Shown: positions 46,701-54,006 of the stretch, piece by piece | Layout of the letters: every line of letters begins with the position of its first letter | How positions within the stretch are numbered: position 1 is the first letter of the stretch | IMG/VR virus record: IMGVR_UViG_3300009705_000019 | Coordinates: 1 to 54,282 of that record | Reading direction: 5' to 3' (one strand) | From: a virus | Length of the DNA stretch: 54,282 nt | The notes under the pieces: generated by a model | What the model saw: only the letters and a program-made list of their open reading frames with translations | Told to the model about the DNA's origin: nothing | The model's database searches: none | Translations under genes and position numbers: made by a program

Positions 46701-47930
46701 TCTGGTGATATGACCACCATTCTCAAAGGACATAATGGTGTGACCTTTGTATTCCTTGACAACAACTTTTTTTGATGTTTCAAAGGAGGTTGTTTTGAGA
46801 TCGGAGGATTGCTCACCCTTTGGAGGGAACTGACATCCAGCGTTCTCAACAATCATGAATGCTGCTGCTGTGTGCTTTGAAACATCTGTATTGATGTGAA
46901 TGAACTTGCGAACTGGCCTTGCATCAAGCCACTTTGAATATCTCTCGCTACCATCCTTTTGAGGAACGACAGCATCCATGTGTGACTTTCCATCACCACA
47001 GTATGGCAATAATTTGACCTTCATGAATGCGGTTTCAATAGCGACAGCGAGGATCTCAACAAGCAACTCCATCACCGAACTATCGCCCAGATTGCGAGCA
47101 GGGTTCTCATTCCAGGATTGATTGATACCGACTCGATGAATAATTGCAGTAGCGGCCTTCACATCATCCTCATGAACTGTTGGAGGGGTGTATGTCAATG
47201 GAACTTCACGGTCAATGGTGTGTTCTGGAACAAAGCCCTCATCCATCAAGATTTGACAGCCCTTGACTAATCCTTCTCCGATCATGTTGTTGAAGGCATG
47301 AGATGTGGTCTTGACCTCCATAGCACTACGGGCTTGCTCAAGGAGGCCGATTCTATCATCACGACCCAACCAACCTGCAAGAGTCAAACGAGCGATTCTA
47401 ACATACCTATCATCACCATATGACTTGAGTTCGATTCTGCTAAATCCTTCGGCGGTTGATTTACTCATCAACAATGAATGACCACCAGCATTGACAGTAT
47501 TGCGATTGCCAAATATCTTGACATTCAATCCATCAGTTGATTTGAACTGGATGAGTATATCCTTAGAGGATTGAGCAATGTGAGTATTGAATGCGGTCAT
47601 GGCTGTCAATAGTTCTGGGGCTAACTTAGCAACAACGTGAGTCATGCCATGCAGTAGGGAGGTCTTACCTGAACCTGCTACGGCTGATACAGCAATGGAG
47701 ATAGGCTTGCCACCAGACTTATGTTCCCAGATGGCCTTAGCGAATGCTCGAAGAACATTCAATTGTTCAATAGACCATTTGTTCCCATTACGATCCTCTT
47801 CGGGAATACCGGCTTCGGCATCAGCATGAAGAGTCAATTTGAGAACAATGGTTTCAGCACCAGTAGTAGCAACATTGGCTACAAGGAATACTGCCATGAA
47901 TAGAGCAAAGGCGATGATAGAGAATATCAT
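43740..47930 (-). CDS. SF1 (UvrD/Rep-like) helicase, 1396 aa, with N-terminal membrane-anchor-like segment
   Basis: Motifs in order: Walker A AVAGSGKTS (83-91), DEVQD in VVFVDEVQDLSVLK, ICGDLRQAIYLFCGA (motif III), NAVHIATIHRYKGDEAEVMFIV (motif V) and SMAYVAYTRAQKQTIVV (motif VI). An acidic linker leads to a ~450-residue C-terminal part of unknown type with dispersed Cys/His. The ATG at 47930 has a near-perfect GGAGGTGGT site, so the first ~24 residues, IFSIIAFALFMAVFLVANVATT, are truly translated and look like a signal anchor. A membrane-tethered replication or recombination helicase would be unusual. Coupled to the upstream gene by ATGA. Twice the size of UvrD. Confidence 0.85.
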   Translation of the reverse strand: MIFSIIAFALFMAVFLVANVATTGAETIVLKLTLHADAEAGIPEEDRNGNKWSIEQLNVLRAFAKAIWEHKSGGKPISIAVSAVAGSGKTSLLHGMTHVVAKLAPELLTAMTAFNTHIAQSSKDILIQFKSTDGLNVKIFGNRNTVNAGGHSLLMSKSTAEGFSRIELKSYGDDRYVRIARLTLAGWLGRDDRIGLLEQARSAMEVKTTSHAFNNMIGEGLVKGCQILMDEGFVPEHTIDREVPLTYTPPTVHEDDVKAATAIIHRVGINQSWNENPARNLGDSSVMELLVEILAVAIETAFMKVKLLPYCGDGKSHMDAVVPQKDGSERYSKWLDARPVRKFIHINTDVSKHTAAAFMIVENAGCQFPPKGEQSSDLKTTSFETSKKVVVKEYKGHTIMSFENGGHITRIGGKGAGTQFGKKGTHMVDGENINTWRHYDSNLGTAVIKPNCIGKVLALLSKEFGDELDNQLDVEIESVAYEASSGSKGTLILSMADQIYLPHALDLQIPEYEKADVVFVDEVQDLSVLKAQLVWRLVKEDAHKVICGDLRQAIYLFCGASSQAFEDNAASIDATFYPQTICWRGTDMVAKTARYACSRFADIARGYWSGIDLPDYDAHRSPLEAGYEFWPKGALPCQITGDEIVKAYHKSKALHGDETTFGLLCRLKKPLADYILTFIKNGIPVSTPATIGGSLGLVDEAFTVAKKSRTGSLDESYKNVNSKTMIGLGWHKMATMKIGQHSLLLRDLENIKNVVIGKYTDLFKGDTKAMAQATAFQDVMGQIELLVAFVSLHRSKGTDSTPKGKNLADALMNWVKDELFSERGGNAVHIATIHRYKGDEAEVMFIVQSVAGEDDDGKPQVMDCFMNKRACEASPESAVNEVSMAYVAYTRAQKQTIVVNAELNGQVCEDVEKRLETAFNRDEVGMMSDTPTDDDSSPQDSPESDSGGDSEYVEVEYHDGRVDTMTLEQFDEFDEINKGTNRTISGYTDETKEIRHMRGDEVAGIFYEANEAPLEAEEAPILPQTAPEPFILLKRGAIKDGSIKAKMHIDASITEPTGKSMCGKSYSIHPTLNNPKSEWIGGKIGSNSTHTHPSGGRPLESTADTEISLRTSYMQGWGYNARNVSTNVMSEDNFCKNCVKKWIGEHGAGAIHPILASIPVQEGLLNEVLFEVQDVKESGDKKYCVLAIMMPATGINKDTKEVFRTESWSSRANFVTYGINDEGLAMRSNHLNSEPYRAIEANNAKGCSQGSKERFKSMTYQWSLELETQITCNQFKRNDKGSIIIPHNHDLLKGIDITDLQGDVADVVAAFIRRYMVARCFESGTRKGAIAEGQTTWNRMVNGHTKKDGEWVIKVTDRRPASKQEWLALPEEASNTLSGVDADSGEVESTQQEVKE
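43802..43822 (-). promoter_or_regulatory. Promoter-like element inside the SF1 helicase 3' end
   Basis: On the - strand AGGCTTCAAATACCCTATC, matching the 22415 element in the CTTCAAATACC core. It lies about 65 bases before the ATG of the multi-Zn-finger gene and could give that run of genes extra expression. Being inside coding sequence, the match may be chance. Confidence 0.45.
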
Positions 47931-49039
47931 TCAACCACCTCCAGAATCTTATCCAGTTCCGCAACAACATCATTCCACCGTAGCGTTGAGTTTTCACCAG
48001 TTAGAATCCTATTGCGGTAGTCAGCAATCATCTCAAGCGTAGTTGGTGGTGCTTCAATAGGTGGTGCTTCAATAGGTGTTTCAAGGGAACGCTCATCAGC
48101 ACAGGAAACACAGACATTGTTTTTGATGTGTCTTTCTGGCATATCAGCCTCAATCCAATCCGTGTCGCAATCTTCACAGCAAAGGGATTCTTGATAGCCT
48201 GTAATGACTGTGTAGCAATGAGGTGGCAATCCAACACCGGAACGCATACCAAATGATTGAGTCACCGATTGGTCGATTCTAACATGAGGTTGTTGAGGTC
48301 GAAGGTGAACATCACGATGGTTGAGAATGAAAGAATCAACAGGCAGTATTCGACCTGCAAGCAATTTGAATGAATCATCCCATATGCTTCTCAACATCTC
48401 TTCATCATCAGTAATTTGAACGAGCATCGGTCTAAGTGGTTTATCGCCATATTGCTTGTAGGACAATCTGGTTTCCATAGTGAAGGGATTGAACAACTCT
48501 CCTTCATCCTCTCTCATGGCTTGCTCGACAAAGGGTGCAACGACCTTGACAAAGTGCTTGAAGGCGGTGAGGTAAGTTCCGAACTGGTCAGCAGGGAACA
48601 TAGCAGTAATAGCATCGGAGGGATGAACATATCCTCTTGGATGCTTATGTGTTTTTGAGCGAGAATATCCACTATGGGTATATTCGATTGCTCGGTCAGT
48701 TGGTAATTGGTCCATACTGATGCCTTTGAATTCAACATTTAACCAGCACCAGTATTGACGGTTTGATCGATGGTAGGTGTTGCCATGATGCGGTGTGTAA
48801 GATGCTTCGGTGTCATATTGTAGTGATAGTCCGCCAATATCAATCCATTCCATTGTTGCCAGTTCACCCTCCTTAGCCGGTTCTTTGACTTCCAGATAAA
48901 CCTGATAGGTTGTTTCATCCGGTGATTCATGAGGCGTTCCACTTGTCTCTTCAAGTGCAAAACGACCCACATTGCTATCCATTATCTTTTTCCATTCTAT
49001 ATCCATATTTTCACTTCCATTGGTGGCATCGCTGTTCAT
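47927..49039 (-). CDS. Unknown protein upstream of the SF1 helicase (370 aa)
   Basis: I start it at ATG 49039 (MNSDATNGSENMDIEWKK), since GGATAAGGGGGCA lies upstream and the promoter predicts a start of transcription near 49056; a GTG at 49066 would be upstream of that. Beta-rich centre, then a CCEDCDTDW ... NVCVSCADE zinc pair near residue 290-320, an EAPPIEAPP repeat and a helical end. No catalytic motif seen. First gene of the large leftward unit, so possibly an early replication or takeover factor. Family unknown. Confidence 0.68.
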   Translation of the reverse strand: MNSDATNGSENMDIEWKKIMDSNVGRFALEETSGTPHESPDETTYQVYLEVKEPAKEGELATMEWIDIGGLSLQYDTEASYTPHHGNTYHRSNRQYWCWLNVEFKGISMDQLPTDRAIEYTHSGYSRSKTHKHPRGYVHPSDAITAMFPADQFGTYLTAFKHFVKVVAPFVEQAMREDEGELFNPFTMETRLSYKQYGDKPLRPMLVQITDDEEMLRSIWDDSFKLLAGRILPVDSFILNHRDVHLRPQQPHVRIDQSVTQSFGMRSGVGLPPHCYTVITGYQESLCCEDCDTDWIEADMPERHIKNNVCVSCADERSLETPIEAPPIEAPPTTLEMIADYRNRILTGENSTLRWNDVVAELDKILEVVE

Positions 49040-49072
49040 ATCGTCTGCCCCCTTATCCCCCACCACACCATG

Positions 49073-49094
49073 TAGGGTATATCAATCTCTCCGA
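49073..49094 (-). promoter_or_regulatory. TATA-type promoter for the main leftward operon
   Basis: On the - strand GAGATTGATATACCCTACA. The GATATA core is about 44 bases before ATG 49039, predicting a leader of about 17 bases with a GGGGG-type site. Shares TTGATATACCCT with the element at 38903. Confidence 0.65.
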
Positions 49095-49760
49095 CACTAA
49101 AGACACTAAGGACACCATTACAGACAGGCATGACCAGTAGCACCATCGCTATACTGCATGGCATCTCGACAACCCATCAAGACACCTTCCCCATGTTCCC
49201 CATGTTCTCAAAGAGAGAGGACATTAAACAGGCTCGCTGTAAGGGGAAAAGAGAGAGGTATAGAGAGAAAATATGTTGTTGTTTGTCATGTATTATTTGT
49301 CTATTCCTTTACAACTATGTCCTTTATGTCTATCGTGTCTAATATGCACCTCCAATCTGGCATCAAATCCACACCTCTTTTCGACCATAAACAAGCACCT
49401 GCAACACCCCTGCCGTGTTGGTGGGTGTGATGATTTATTACACCGAATCCTGGACAAATGTTGCGATATTTTGTCTTGATAGGGGCTTAGTGGTGCGTTT
49501 TTAGGTGTCCGACTGGGTGTTTCTGTCCGATCTTGACTGGGTGGGTGCTGGAATCGAGCCAGATTGAGCCATTTAGAGCCTAACTGAGCGTGTTTGTAGG
49601 GATAGACTGGGTGCTGGCCTAACTGGTGGACTGGGTGTGCTGATAACGCCACAGAACACCGACCTATCGCCACAGAATGCAAGCCATAACAACAGAATGA
49701 ACTGAGCATCGCAACAGACTGGGTGAGCCTGGAAAAAGAGGTGACTGAGCGTTGGTTTAT

Positions 49761-49800
49761 CAGTGCAGAAGGACACCCGTTCTGCTACTCATCTGCACTG
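49761..49800. repeat. Inverted repeat CAGTGCAGA / TCTGCACTG
   Basis: Perfect 9-base arms at 49761-49769 and 49792-49800, with an inner overlapping palindrome GCAGAA ... TTCTGC (49765-49770 and 49780-49785). Two alternative stem-loops can form. Possible operator or origin structure. Confidence 0.75.
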
Positions 49801-49840
49801 AGCCTTCGATCAACCTCGAAACCTGCACACTGGGCGACTG

Positions 49841-49861
49841 GGGCGGGTCTGCGACCCGCCC
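49841..49861. repeat. Perfect GC-rich hairpin
   Basis: Arms GGGCGGGTC and GACCCGCCC with the 3-base loop TGC. Very stable 9-bp stem in otherwise AT-richer sequence. No T tract follows immediately, so not a classical terminator; a cruciform or protein-binding site is as likely. Confidence 0.8.
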
Positions 49862-49967
49862 ATTGACCATGAAGGCATCACTGAAAGCCTGTGGACTGGG
49901 TGTAGCCACCCACCGATGCCACGCAGCACCCCGTTTATCGCCTTTCAGGGGTATGTTTGGAGAATAC

Positions 49968-49980
49968 TTTTTTTTTTTTT
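49968..49980 (+). other. 13-base T tract
   Basis: A run of 13 T, the longest homopolymer I saw. In archaea T tracts can terminate transcription, here of any rightward transcript from the origin region; it could also serve as an easily melted or bent segment. Length may be affected by sequencing. Confidence 0.6.
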
Positions 49981-50059
49981 GCTGAGGCCGCCATTGACGC
50001 TGGATGCTACAAGGAAAAAATCTGGAAAAAAGTTATTGGTTATGTTAAGTAGTTGGGAT

Positions 50060-50072
50060 GGGTTTATTTCAA
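50060..50072 (+). promoter_or_regulatory. Candidate TATA box for the right-hand late cluster
   Basis: GGGTTTATTTCAA has a TTTATTT core about 27 bases before ATG 50093, the leaderless spacing. No ribosome binding site precedes that ATG. It lacks the TGAGnC part of the leftward elements, so it may be a different (late) class. Confidence 0.4.
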
Positions 50073-50092
50073 GTTGCCTACTGAGCCAATTT

Positions 50093-51844
50093 ATGGCGAG
50101 TCATGACTTTAACAAATCATGGGAATCCATAACAAAAATACATCCTCTTGTCGAAAATGATGATGGAACGGTTCAATGTGGCAAATGTGCAACAGGGTAT
50201 GAAGAAAGTCATGAGGCTGAGGAATGCTGTGAAACCTGTTGGAAGTGTGGCCTAAGAGGTCATAATATGCCAGATGAAGCGGAGGACTGTTGCCCTTGCT
50301 CATGTGGTGGTGAACATGGTTTTTGCGAAACCAGTGATGTTTCGGATGAAATAGAACAGGAGATTTTTGAAAGCCTTGCTGCTGATGGTGCGGCACGTGC
50401 TAAAATGAAAGCAATGTATGGTAAGCCTCCAAAGGGAATGGAAGATTATTTTCGTAGGTCATGGGATTCGATAACTAAGATGCCCTTTGTTCGAGATAGT
50501 GTCCGTGAAATGACACCAGAAGATGTGAAACGCTATAATTTTACAGAAGGTTATGAGACACGTGAGCCTAAAGATGATCGGTTTATGCCGAACAAACGTA
50601 TGATTGGAGATTATGCAGATGAGGAATCTGGCAAAACTTTGCCGATTGTCATAAACAAACCATTCAAAGCCACAGAAGAGGCGAGGGAGAAGGATCGGAA
50701 CTCCAGAAGGATTTTTGGAAGTGGTTTGAGAGATGGAAGCATGACTCAGGGTTTTATCCCTATGAATCATTTGGGAATAAAAACTCATAAAGAAAAGTTC
50801 TTTGGTGGGCAACAACAAGACCCTGCCGCAGTTCTCGATAATGGTCGCCTTCATCAAGTCTGGACTCCTAAGAAAATGCGTAGGCAAGGAATTGCGTCGA
50901 GCATTTTGGATGCTATGGTCGAGGAAGGTCGAAAGAGTGGCTACCGTAGCGGCTGGCTTCCATCGGCTAAAGACGAAGATGGGCGGCAACTGGCTAATGT
51001 AAGAACAGATGAAAAGGGTCAGGAAACTCATCATACCAGACCCTGGGTTGATGCAGAAACAGGCGTTCCTTATTGGCATCGGAGTGATTTTGGGATTCAG
51101 CCAACGGGCGGTCAAGCAACAAAAGATTATCTCGGGTTGATGGCGAGTCGAGGTCTTTTCCCAAATCAAATTAAAGGGCGAGGCAATGATGTTGGCGAAG
51201 GCCGTGAAAGTCGAGATCCGAATAACGTGTGGGCTGATGAAGGCTCTCAAGAAGGTGCAAAATACTTTGAAGCCTATGATTGGGGCAAAGGGGGATCTGA
51301 TTCCGAAGAAGGCAAACGAGGTAATACTTGGGGCTTTGATGAAGAACAACCGTTCTTGCGGCCAACTCTTTCAACGATTATGGAACGTGCTAAATCGACG
51401 GGAAACCATAAAGCAAAAACTGAAAAGTTGATGAGAGAAGCGAGTGACCGTTGCCCTCAAGATGGTGAAGCCGATCCAGTCACAGGAAAAGTTCACCCTT
51501 ATATTGAGGACTCCGATATTAAAGAAGAAGATGGTTGCGACTGTTGGGATGATTGGCGAGAAGCGAGAGGAAAGTATTTTGCTGAATTCCCTGAATTAGA
51601 TTGGATAAATGAAAGATACCCTGAAGATCCAAACGACCCTGATGATAAATATGCAGATGATACAGCACCGCCAGAAGGTTTCCATTTGGCTGAAAAGGTA
51701 AAGCGTTTCAATGAAATGATTGAGCAAAGAGATTTAATCCCTGCTGAACCTGGTGTTTGGAATGATGAGAAAGATGATTTCGAGCATGGCGGGAAAACAA
51801 CACAGGAATGGTCCGACCATGAACGTGATTTGAGAGGCGACTGA
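50093..51844 (+). CDS. GNAT-like acetyltransferase fusion with two tags and Cys-rich N-terminus
   Basis: A 583-residue protein from ATG 50093 (MASHDFNKSWESITK); an in-frame ATG at 50042 would add 17 residues. Tag 1 is F6-W10-K15. A Cys-rich zone follows (CGKC ... CCETCWKCG ... CCPCSCGG, about 29-78), then tag 2, DYFRRSWDSITKMPF (F120, W124, K129), as if a second tagged protein were fused on. Around 270-290 VWTPKKMRRQGIASSILDAMVEEGRKSG matches the acetyl-CoA-binding RxxGxA motif of GNAT enzymes. The rest is hydrophilic and Asp/Glu-rich. Likely a virion-borne acetyltransferase; substrate unknown. Opens the right-hand late cluster. Confidence 0.78.
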   Translation: MASHDFNKSWESITKIHPLVENDDGTVQCGKCATGYEESHEAEECCETCWKCGLRGHNMPDEAEDCCPCSCGGEHGFCETSDVSDEIEQEIFESLAADGAARAKMKAMYGKPPKGMEDYFRRSWDSITKMPFVRDSVREMTPEDVKRYNFTEGYETREPKDDRFMPNKRMIGDYADEESGKTLPIVINKPFKATEEAREKDRNSRRIFGSGLRDGSMTQGFIPMNHLGIKTHKEKFFGGQQQDPAAVLDNGRLHQVWTPKKMRRQGIASSILDAMVEEGRKSGYRSGWLPSAKDEDGRQLANVRTDEKGQETHHTRPWVDAETGVPYWHRSDFGIQPTGGQATKDYLGLMASRGLFPNQIKGRGNDVGEGRESRDPNNVWADEGSQEGAKYFEAYDWGKGGSDSEEGKRGNTWGFDEEQPFLRPTLSTIMERAKSTGNHKAKTEKLMREASDRCPQDGEADPVTGKVHPYIEDSDIKEEDGCDCWDDWREARGKYFAEFPELDWINERYPEDPNDPDDKYADDTAPPEGFHLAEKVKRFNEMIEQRDLIPAEPGVWNDEKDDFEHGGKTTQEWSDHERDLRGD

Positions 51845-51846
51845 TT

Positions 51847-52110
51847 ATGTTTCAATGGTTCTATCGTTTCTGCATCCGATCAATGGAAAAAACATATGTT
51901 TGGATGGATTCTCGAATGATACGGCCAGTCGATGATGAATTACTGGGCGTTAAGATAGATTCCGATTTTGGTTCTATGAGCCGTCACCAACTATGCCGTC
52001 ATGCTGAATCTCGATTTAATTTACAAGTTGATGATTTATGGAATCTTCAATCGACTTCCAAGATACGCCTTGCGTGTCAATTAGCCCGAAACATGAGGGA
52101 TAAGCAATGA
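51847..52110 (+). CDS. Small unknown basic protein (87 aa)
   Basis: Starts MFQWFYRFCIRSMEKTYVWM, an aromatic and basic N-terminus, followed by SMSRHQLCRHAESRFNLQVDDLWNLQSTSKIRLACQLARNM, a helical segment. No tag. ATG two bases after the preceding TGA; its end overlaps the next ATG (ATGA). Function unknown. Confidence 0.65.
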   Translation: MFQWFYRFCIRSMEKTYVWMDSRMIRPVDDELLGVKIDSDFGSMSRHQLCRHAESRFNLQVDDLWNLQSTSKIRLACQLARNMRDKQ

Positions 52111-52664
52111 AGGCGTTTGAAGAAGTATGGAGTTTGATTAAGATGCCAGCGAAAGGATGGGAATGCCCTGAATGTAAAATGCCTATGATGGTGCAAGTGG
52201 ATGAACAGTCGCTTCAATGTATGAATTGTCACGCAGTAGCACTTACTCCGGCAAGAAAAGCCCGAAATTCGTTTGATGCTGATTCAGCAGCCCATCAGGG
52301 AATTGAAGATATGCTCGATGAACATAAGGAATCGGGGGTTCAACGGGTTGCTAAATTGGGTCAAGCACTTACTGACTTGGGAACTAATGTGGTCGAACAT
52401 CCTCGAAAGAAAGTTGATTACAACCCCCGAGATCAATTTCACCCATTAGAACGTATGCTAAACGAATTGGGCTTTACATCCATAGGCCAGTTGATGCAAG
52501 ACTATTTACGACTCAAAGCACAGGAAAACCACCAAGATTTGAGAGGAATGGGCTTACCTGATGAAGCCCAACAAATGGAACAGGAATGGGTTGAAAGTAT
52601 TATGAATCGACAGAAACCAATGGCTGACCCTTTTATCTCACAGGATAGAGGGGAGGCGTGGTGA
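52107..52664 (+). CDS. Tagged Zn-ribbon protein (185 aa)
   Basis: Starts MKAFEEVWSLIKMPAKGW, the clearest form of the tag (F4, W8, K12, then MP). A zinc ribbon follows directly: CPEC at 20-23 and CMNC near 38-41. The remaining ~140 residues are helical and hydrophilic, with HPLERMLNELGFTSIGQLMQDYLRL. GAGGGAT precedes the ATG. Same layout, tag then ribbon, as the gene at 15584, so the two may be paralogues. Role proposed: virion cargo that contacts nucleic acid or host protein. Confidence 0.8.
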   Translation: MKAFEEVWSLIKMPAKGWECPECKMPMMVQVDEQSLQCMNCHAVALTPARKARNSFDADSAAHQGIEDMLDEHKESGVQRVAKLGQALTDLGTNVVEHPRKKVDYNPRDQFHPLERMLNELGFTSIGQLMQDYLRLKAQENHQDLRGMGLPDEAQQMEQEWVESIMNRQKPMADPFISQDRGEAW

Positions 52665-53533
52665 TGATTCGGATATTTGAAGTTGGACCACGTGATGGGC
52701 TACAAAACCTGCCGCACGTTCCATCCACCGATGATAAAATCCAACTCATCAAACATCTCCGTGATGCTGGCTTGACTCAAATTGAGATTGCATCATTTGT
52801 TCATCCGAAGGCCGTTCCGAATATGGCTGATGCTGAACAGGTGTGCAAAGCCTTTGATGATAAGACGGGCTTCTCAGTTCTTATTCCCAACAAAAGAGGA
52901 TATGAACGTGCAGTTAATTCTGGGATGGAACAATTCAATATATTCTTCTCACCGATGGATTCTTTTAATGTAGCCAATTATGGTTTGAACTTAAAACAAA
53001 TCATCGCCAATTACGCTGTTGCATTGCATGGCGTTCCTAAAGAATCAGTTCGAGTATATATCTCGGAATCGTTTGAGGCAGGTAGGGAGGAACTTGCATC
53101 GGCAATCCAAGTTGGTTTGAAGTTCGGTGATCGTATTGTTTTATGCGATACGAAGGGAACGGCAAAACCATTTGACATTTCATGGTGCGTTAGTTTGGCG
53201 CAGTTATTTACCAACAATTTATCGCTGCATCTTCATCATGGTCAGCACCTTATGGAAAATGTATCGACTGGTTATGCCAGTGGGATTCGAGAATTTGATT
53301 CCAGCATTGGCGGTCTTGGTGGCTGTCCGTTTGTTGAGAGTTCTGGGGCGAACCTTGCTACTGAGGATTTAGTCAAGTGGTGCAAGAAGCGAGGCATTGA
53401 ATGTGGCGTGACTCTTCGCCAACTCAAGGCGGCACGAAAGTTGGCACACAAAATAAAGAATCCAACGTTGAAGGTTGCCGCTAAAAACAAATACAATGAA
53501 ACCAAAAGCAAATTGAAGGCGGTGTGGTTTTGA
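52664..53533 (+). CDS. HMG-CoA lyase family enzyme (DRE-TIM metallolyase)
   Basis: A 289-residue protein from ATG 52664 (TGATG coupling). Family hallmarks: EVGPRDGLQN at 6-15 (catalytic Arg and metal-binding Asp), QIEIASFVHPKAVPNMAD, CDTKGTA, the metal HxH in LSLHLHHGQ, and GGLGGCPFVESSGANLATEDLV with the catalytic Cys and Asn kept. HMG-CoA lyase splits HMG-CoA to acetyl-CoA and acetoacetate. The usual HxHDTYG is HLHHGQH, so the residues just after the metal site differ and specificity may have shifted. Untagged, but placed among tagged acetyltransferases. In archaea HMG-CoA feeds isoprenoid lipid synthesis, so it may redirect that pool; this is inference. Confidence 0.85.
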   Translation: MIRIFEVGPRDGLQNLPHVPSTDDKIQLIKHLRDAGLTQIEIASFVHPKAVPNMADAEQVCKAFDDKTGFSVLIPNKRGYERAVNSGMEQFNIFFSPMDSFNVANYGLNLKQIIANYAVALHGVPKESVRVYISESFEAGREELASAIQVGLKFGDRIVLCDTKGTAKPFDISWCVSLAQLFTNNLSLHLHHGQHLMENVSTGYASGIREFDSSIGGLGGCPFVESSGANLATEDLVKWCKKRGIECGVTLRQLKAARKLAHKIKNPTLKVAAKNKYNETKSKLKAVWF

Positions 53534-54006
53534 CAGCATTCGATCAAGCGTGGTCTTTGTTGAAGATGCCCATTGTTCCAGGTTCTTTCAAGCAAGACAG
53601 GCCATTAGCAGATGTTCCGATTAGATATTCGGCAAAATTTCAAGACCCTAAAACGACGGAAGAGATGGATATGTGGGCTGAGTTTGACCTCGACCTCGAA
53701 TATGATCAAAATTGTGAAGTTAAAGGTGGAATAAACCATCCTAATGATTCAATGTATAATCTGGGAGATCGTGCAATAAGTCATATTGGTCAAGAATATC
53801 CGAACAAAGATGATTTTTATGCACACGGAACGGGTGTTGATGAAGAATACCGGCGAAGAGGGTATGCGACGGCGTTGTATGATATGTTGGCTCGCATACT
53901 GCACGAACAGGGAGAATACAGATTAACTCCTTCGAATGGTCTTAACGAAATGTCAGGTCCACTTTGGGGCGATAAGAAAACATGGCCTGTGAGGGATGAT
54001 CTATGA
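53530..54006 (+). CDS. Tagged GNAT acetyltransferase
   Basis: A 158-residue protein. I choose TTG 53530, which gives MTAFDQAWSLLKMP, nearly identical to the start of the next tagged gene, with GGTG spaced correctly upstream; GTG 53524 would add two residues. After the tag comes a GNAT fold: beta-rich centre and GVDEEYRRRGYATALYDMLARI, the acetyl-CoA pyrophosphate-binding RxxGxA motif near residues 103-124. It should transfer acetyl groups to an amine of an unknown protein or small molecule. It overlaps the lyase gene by four bases, which places acetyl-CoA production and use side by side. Confidence 0.82.
   Translation: MTAFDQAWSLLKMPIVPGSFKQDRPLADVPIRYSAKFQDPKTTEEMDMWAEFDLDLEYDQNCEVKGGINHPNDSMYNLGDRAISHIGQEYPNKDDFYAHGTGVDEEYRRRGYATALYDMLARILHEQGEYRLTPSNGLNEMSGPLWGDKKTWPVRDDL

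Larger units (their letters stand above)
49511..49902 (+). repeat. Six copies of GACTGGGTG (iteron-like)
   Basis: Exact copies begin at 49511, 49535, 49605, 49629, 49717 and 49894, all on the + strand. Two pairs are spaced exactly 24 bases apart, as expected for iterons bound on the same helical face. Related words GACTGAGCG and AACTGAGCG occur among them. Likely binding sites for an initiator or regulator. Confidence 0.75.
49040..50092. other. Divergent, repeat-rich intergenic region; candidate replication origin
   Basis: About 1 kb between leftward early genes and rightward late genes. It holds the leftward promoter, six GACTGGGTG words, ACTGAGC and CACAGAA words, two inverted repeats, a 13-base T tract and a TTTATTT TATA-like site before the right-hand gene. 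Short frames here (e.g. 49130-49342) have no supported starts or protein-like composition. An iteron-bearing origin between divergent units next to replication genes is a usual arrangement, but no origin protein site is known to me here. Confidence 0.55.

Noticed and set aside
49130-49430. Short + strand frames in the intergenic region
   Set aside because: They overlap each other in different frames, have odd compositions (CCCLSCIICLFLYNYV) and no ribosome binding site; the region looks regulatory.
49293-49776. Frames on the - strand across the GACTGGGTG repeats
   Set aside because: The translation (HP, PS, PT repeats) only reflects the repeated DNA words.
49511-49902. Possible CRISPR array
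   Set aside because: Repeat words are 9 bases, spacing is irregular and no cas1/cas2 is present; the Cas4-like nuclease at 26475 fits recombination better.
49040-50092. tRNA or other RNA gene in the long intergenic region
   Set aside because: No paired acceptor stem with a GTTCRA-type T loop was found by eye; the stable hairpin alone is not enough.
50459-51349. 296-codon open frame on the - strand opposite the GNAT fusion gene
   Set aside because: It mirrors a well-supported + strand gene with recognisable motifs and tags, has no coupling or promoter, and its protein is Ile/Phe/Arg-rich in a way typical of antisense frames.
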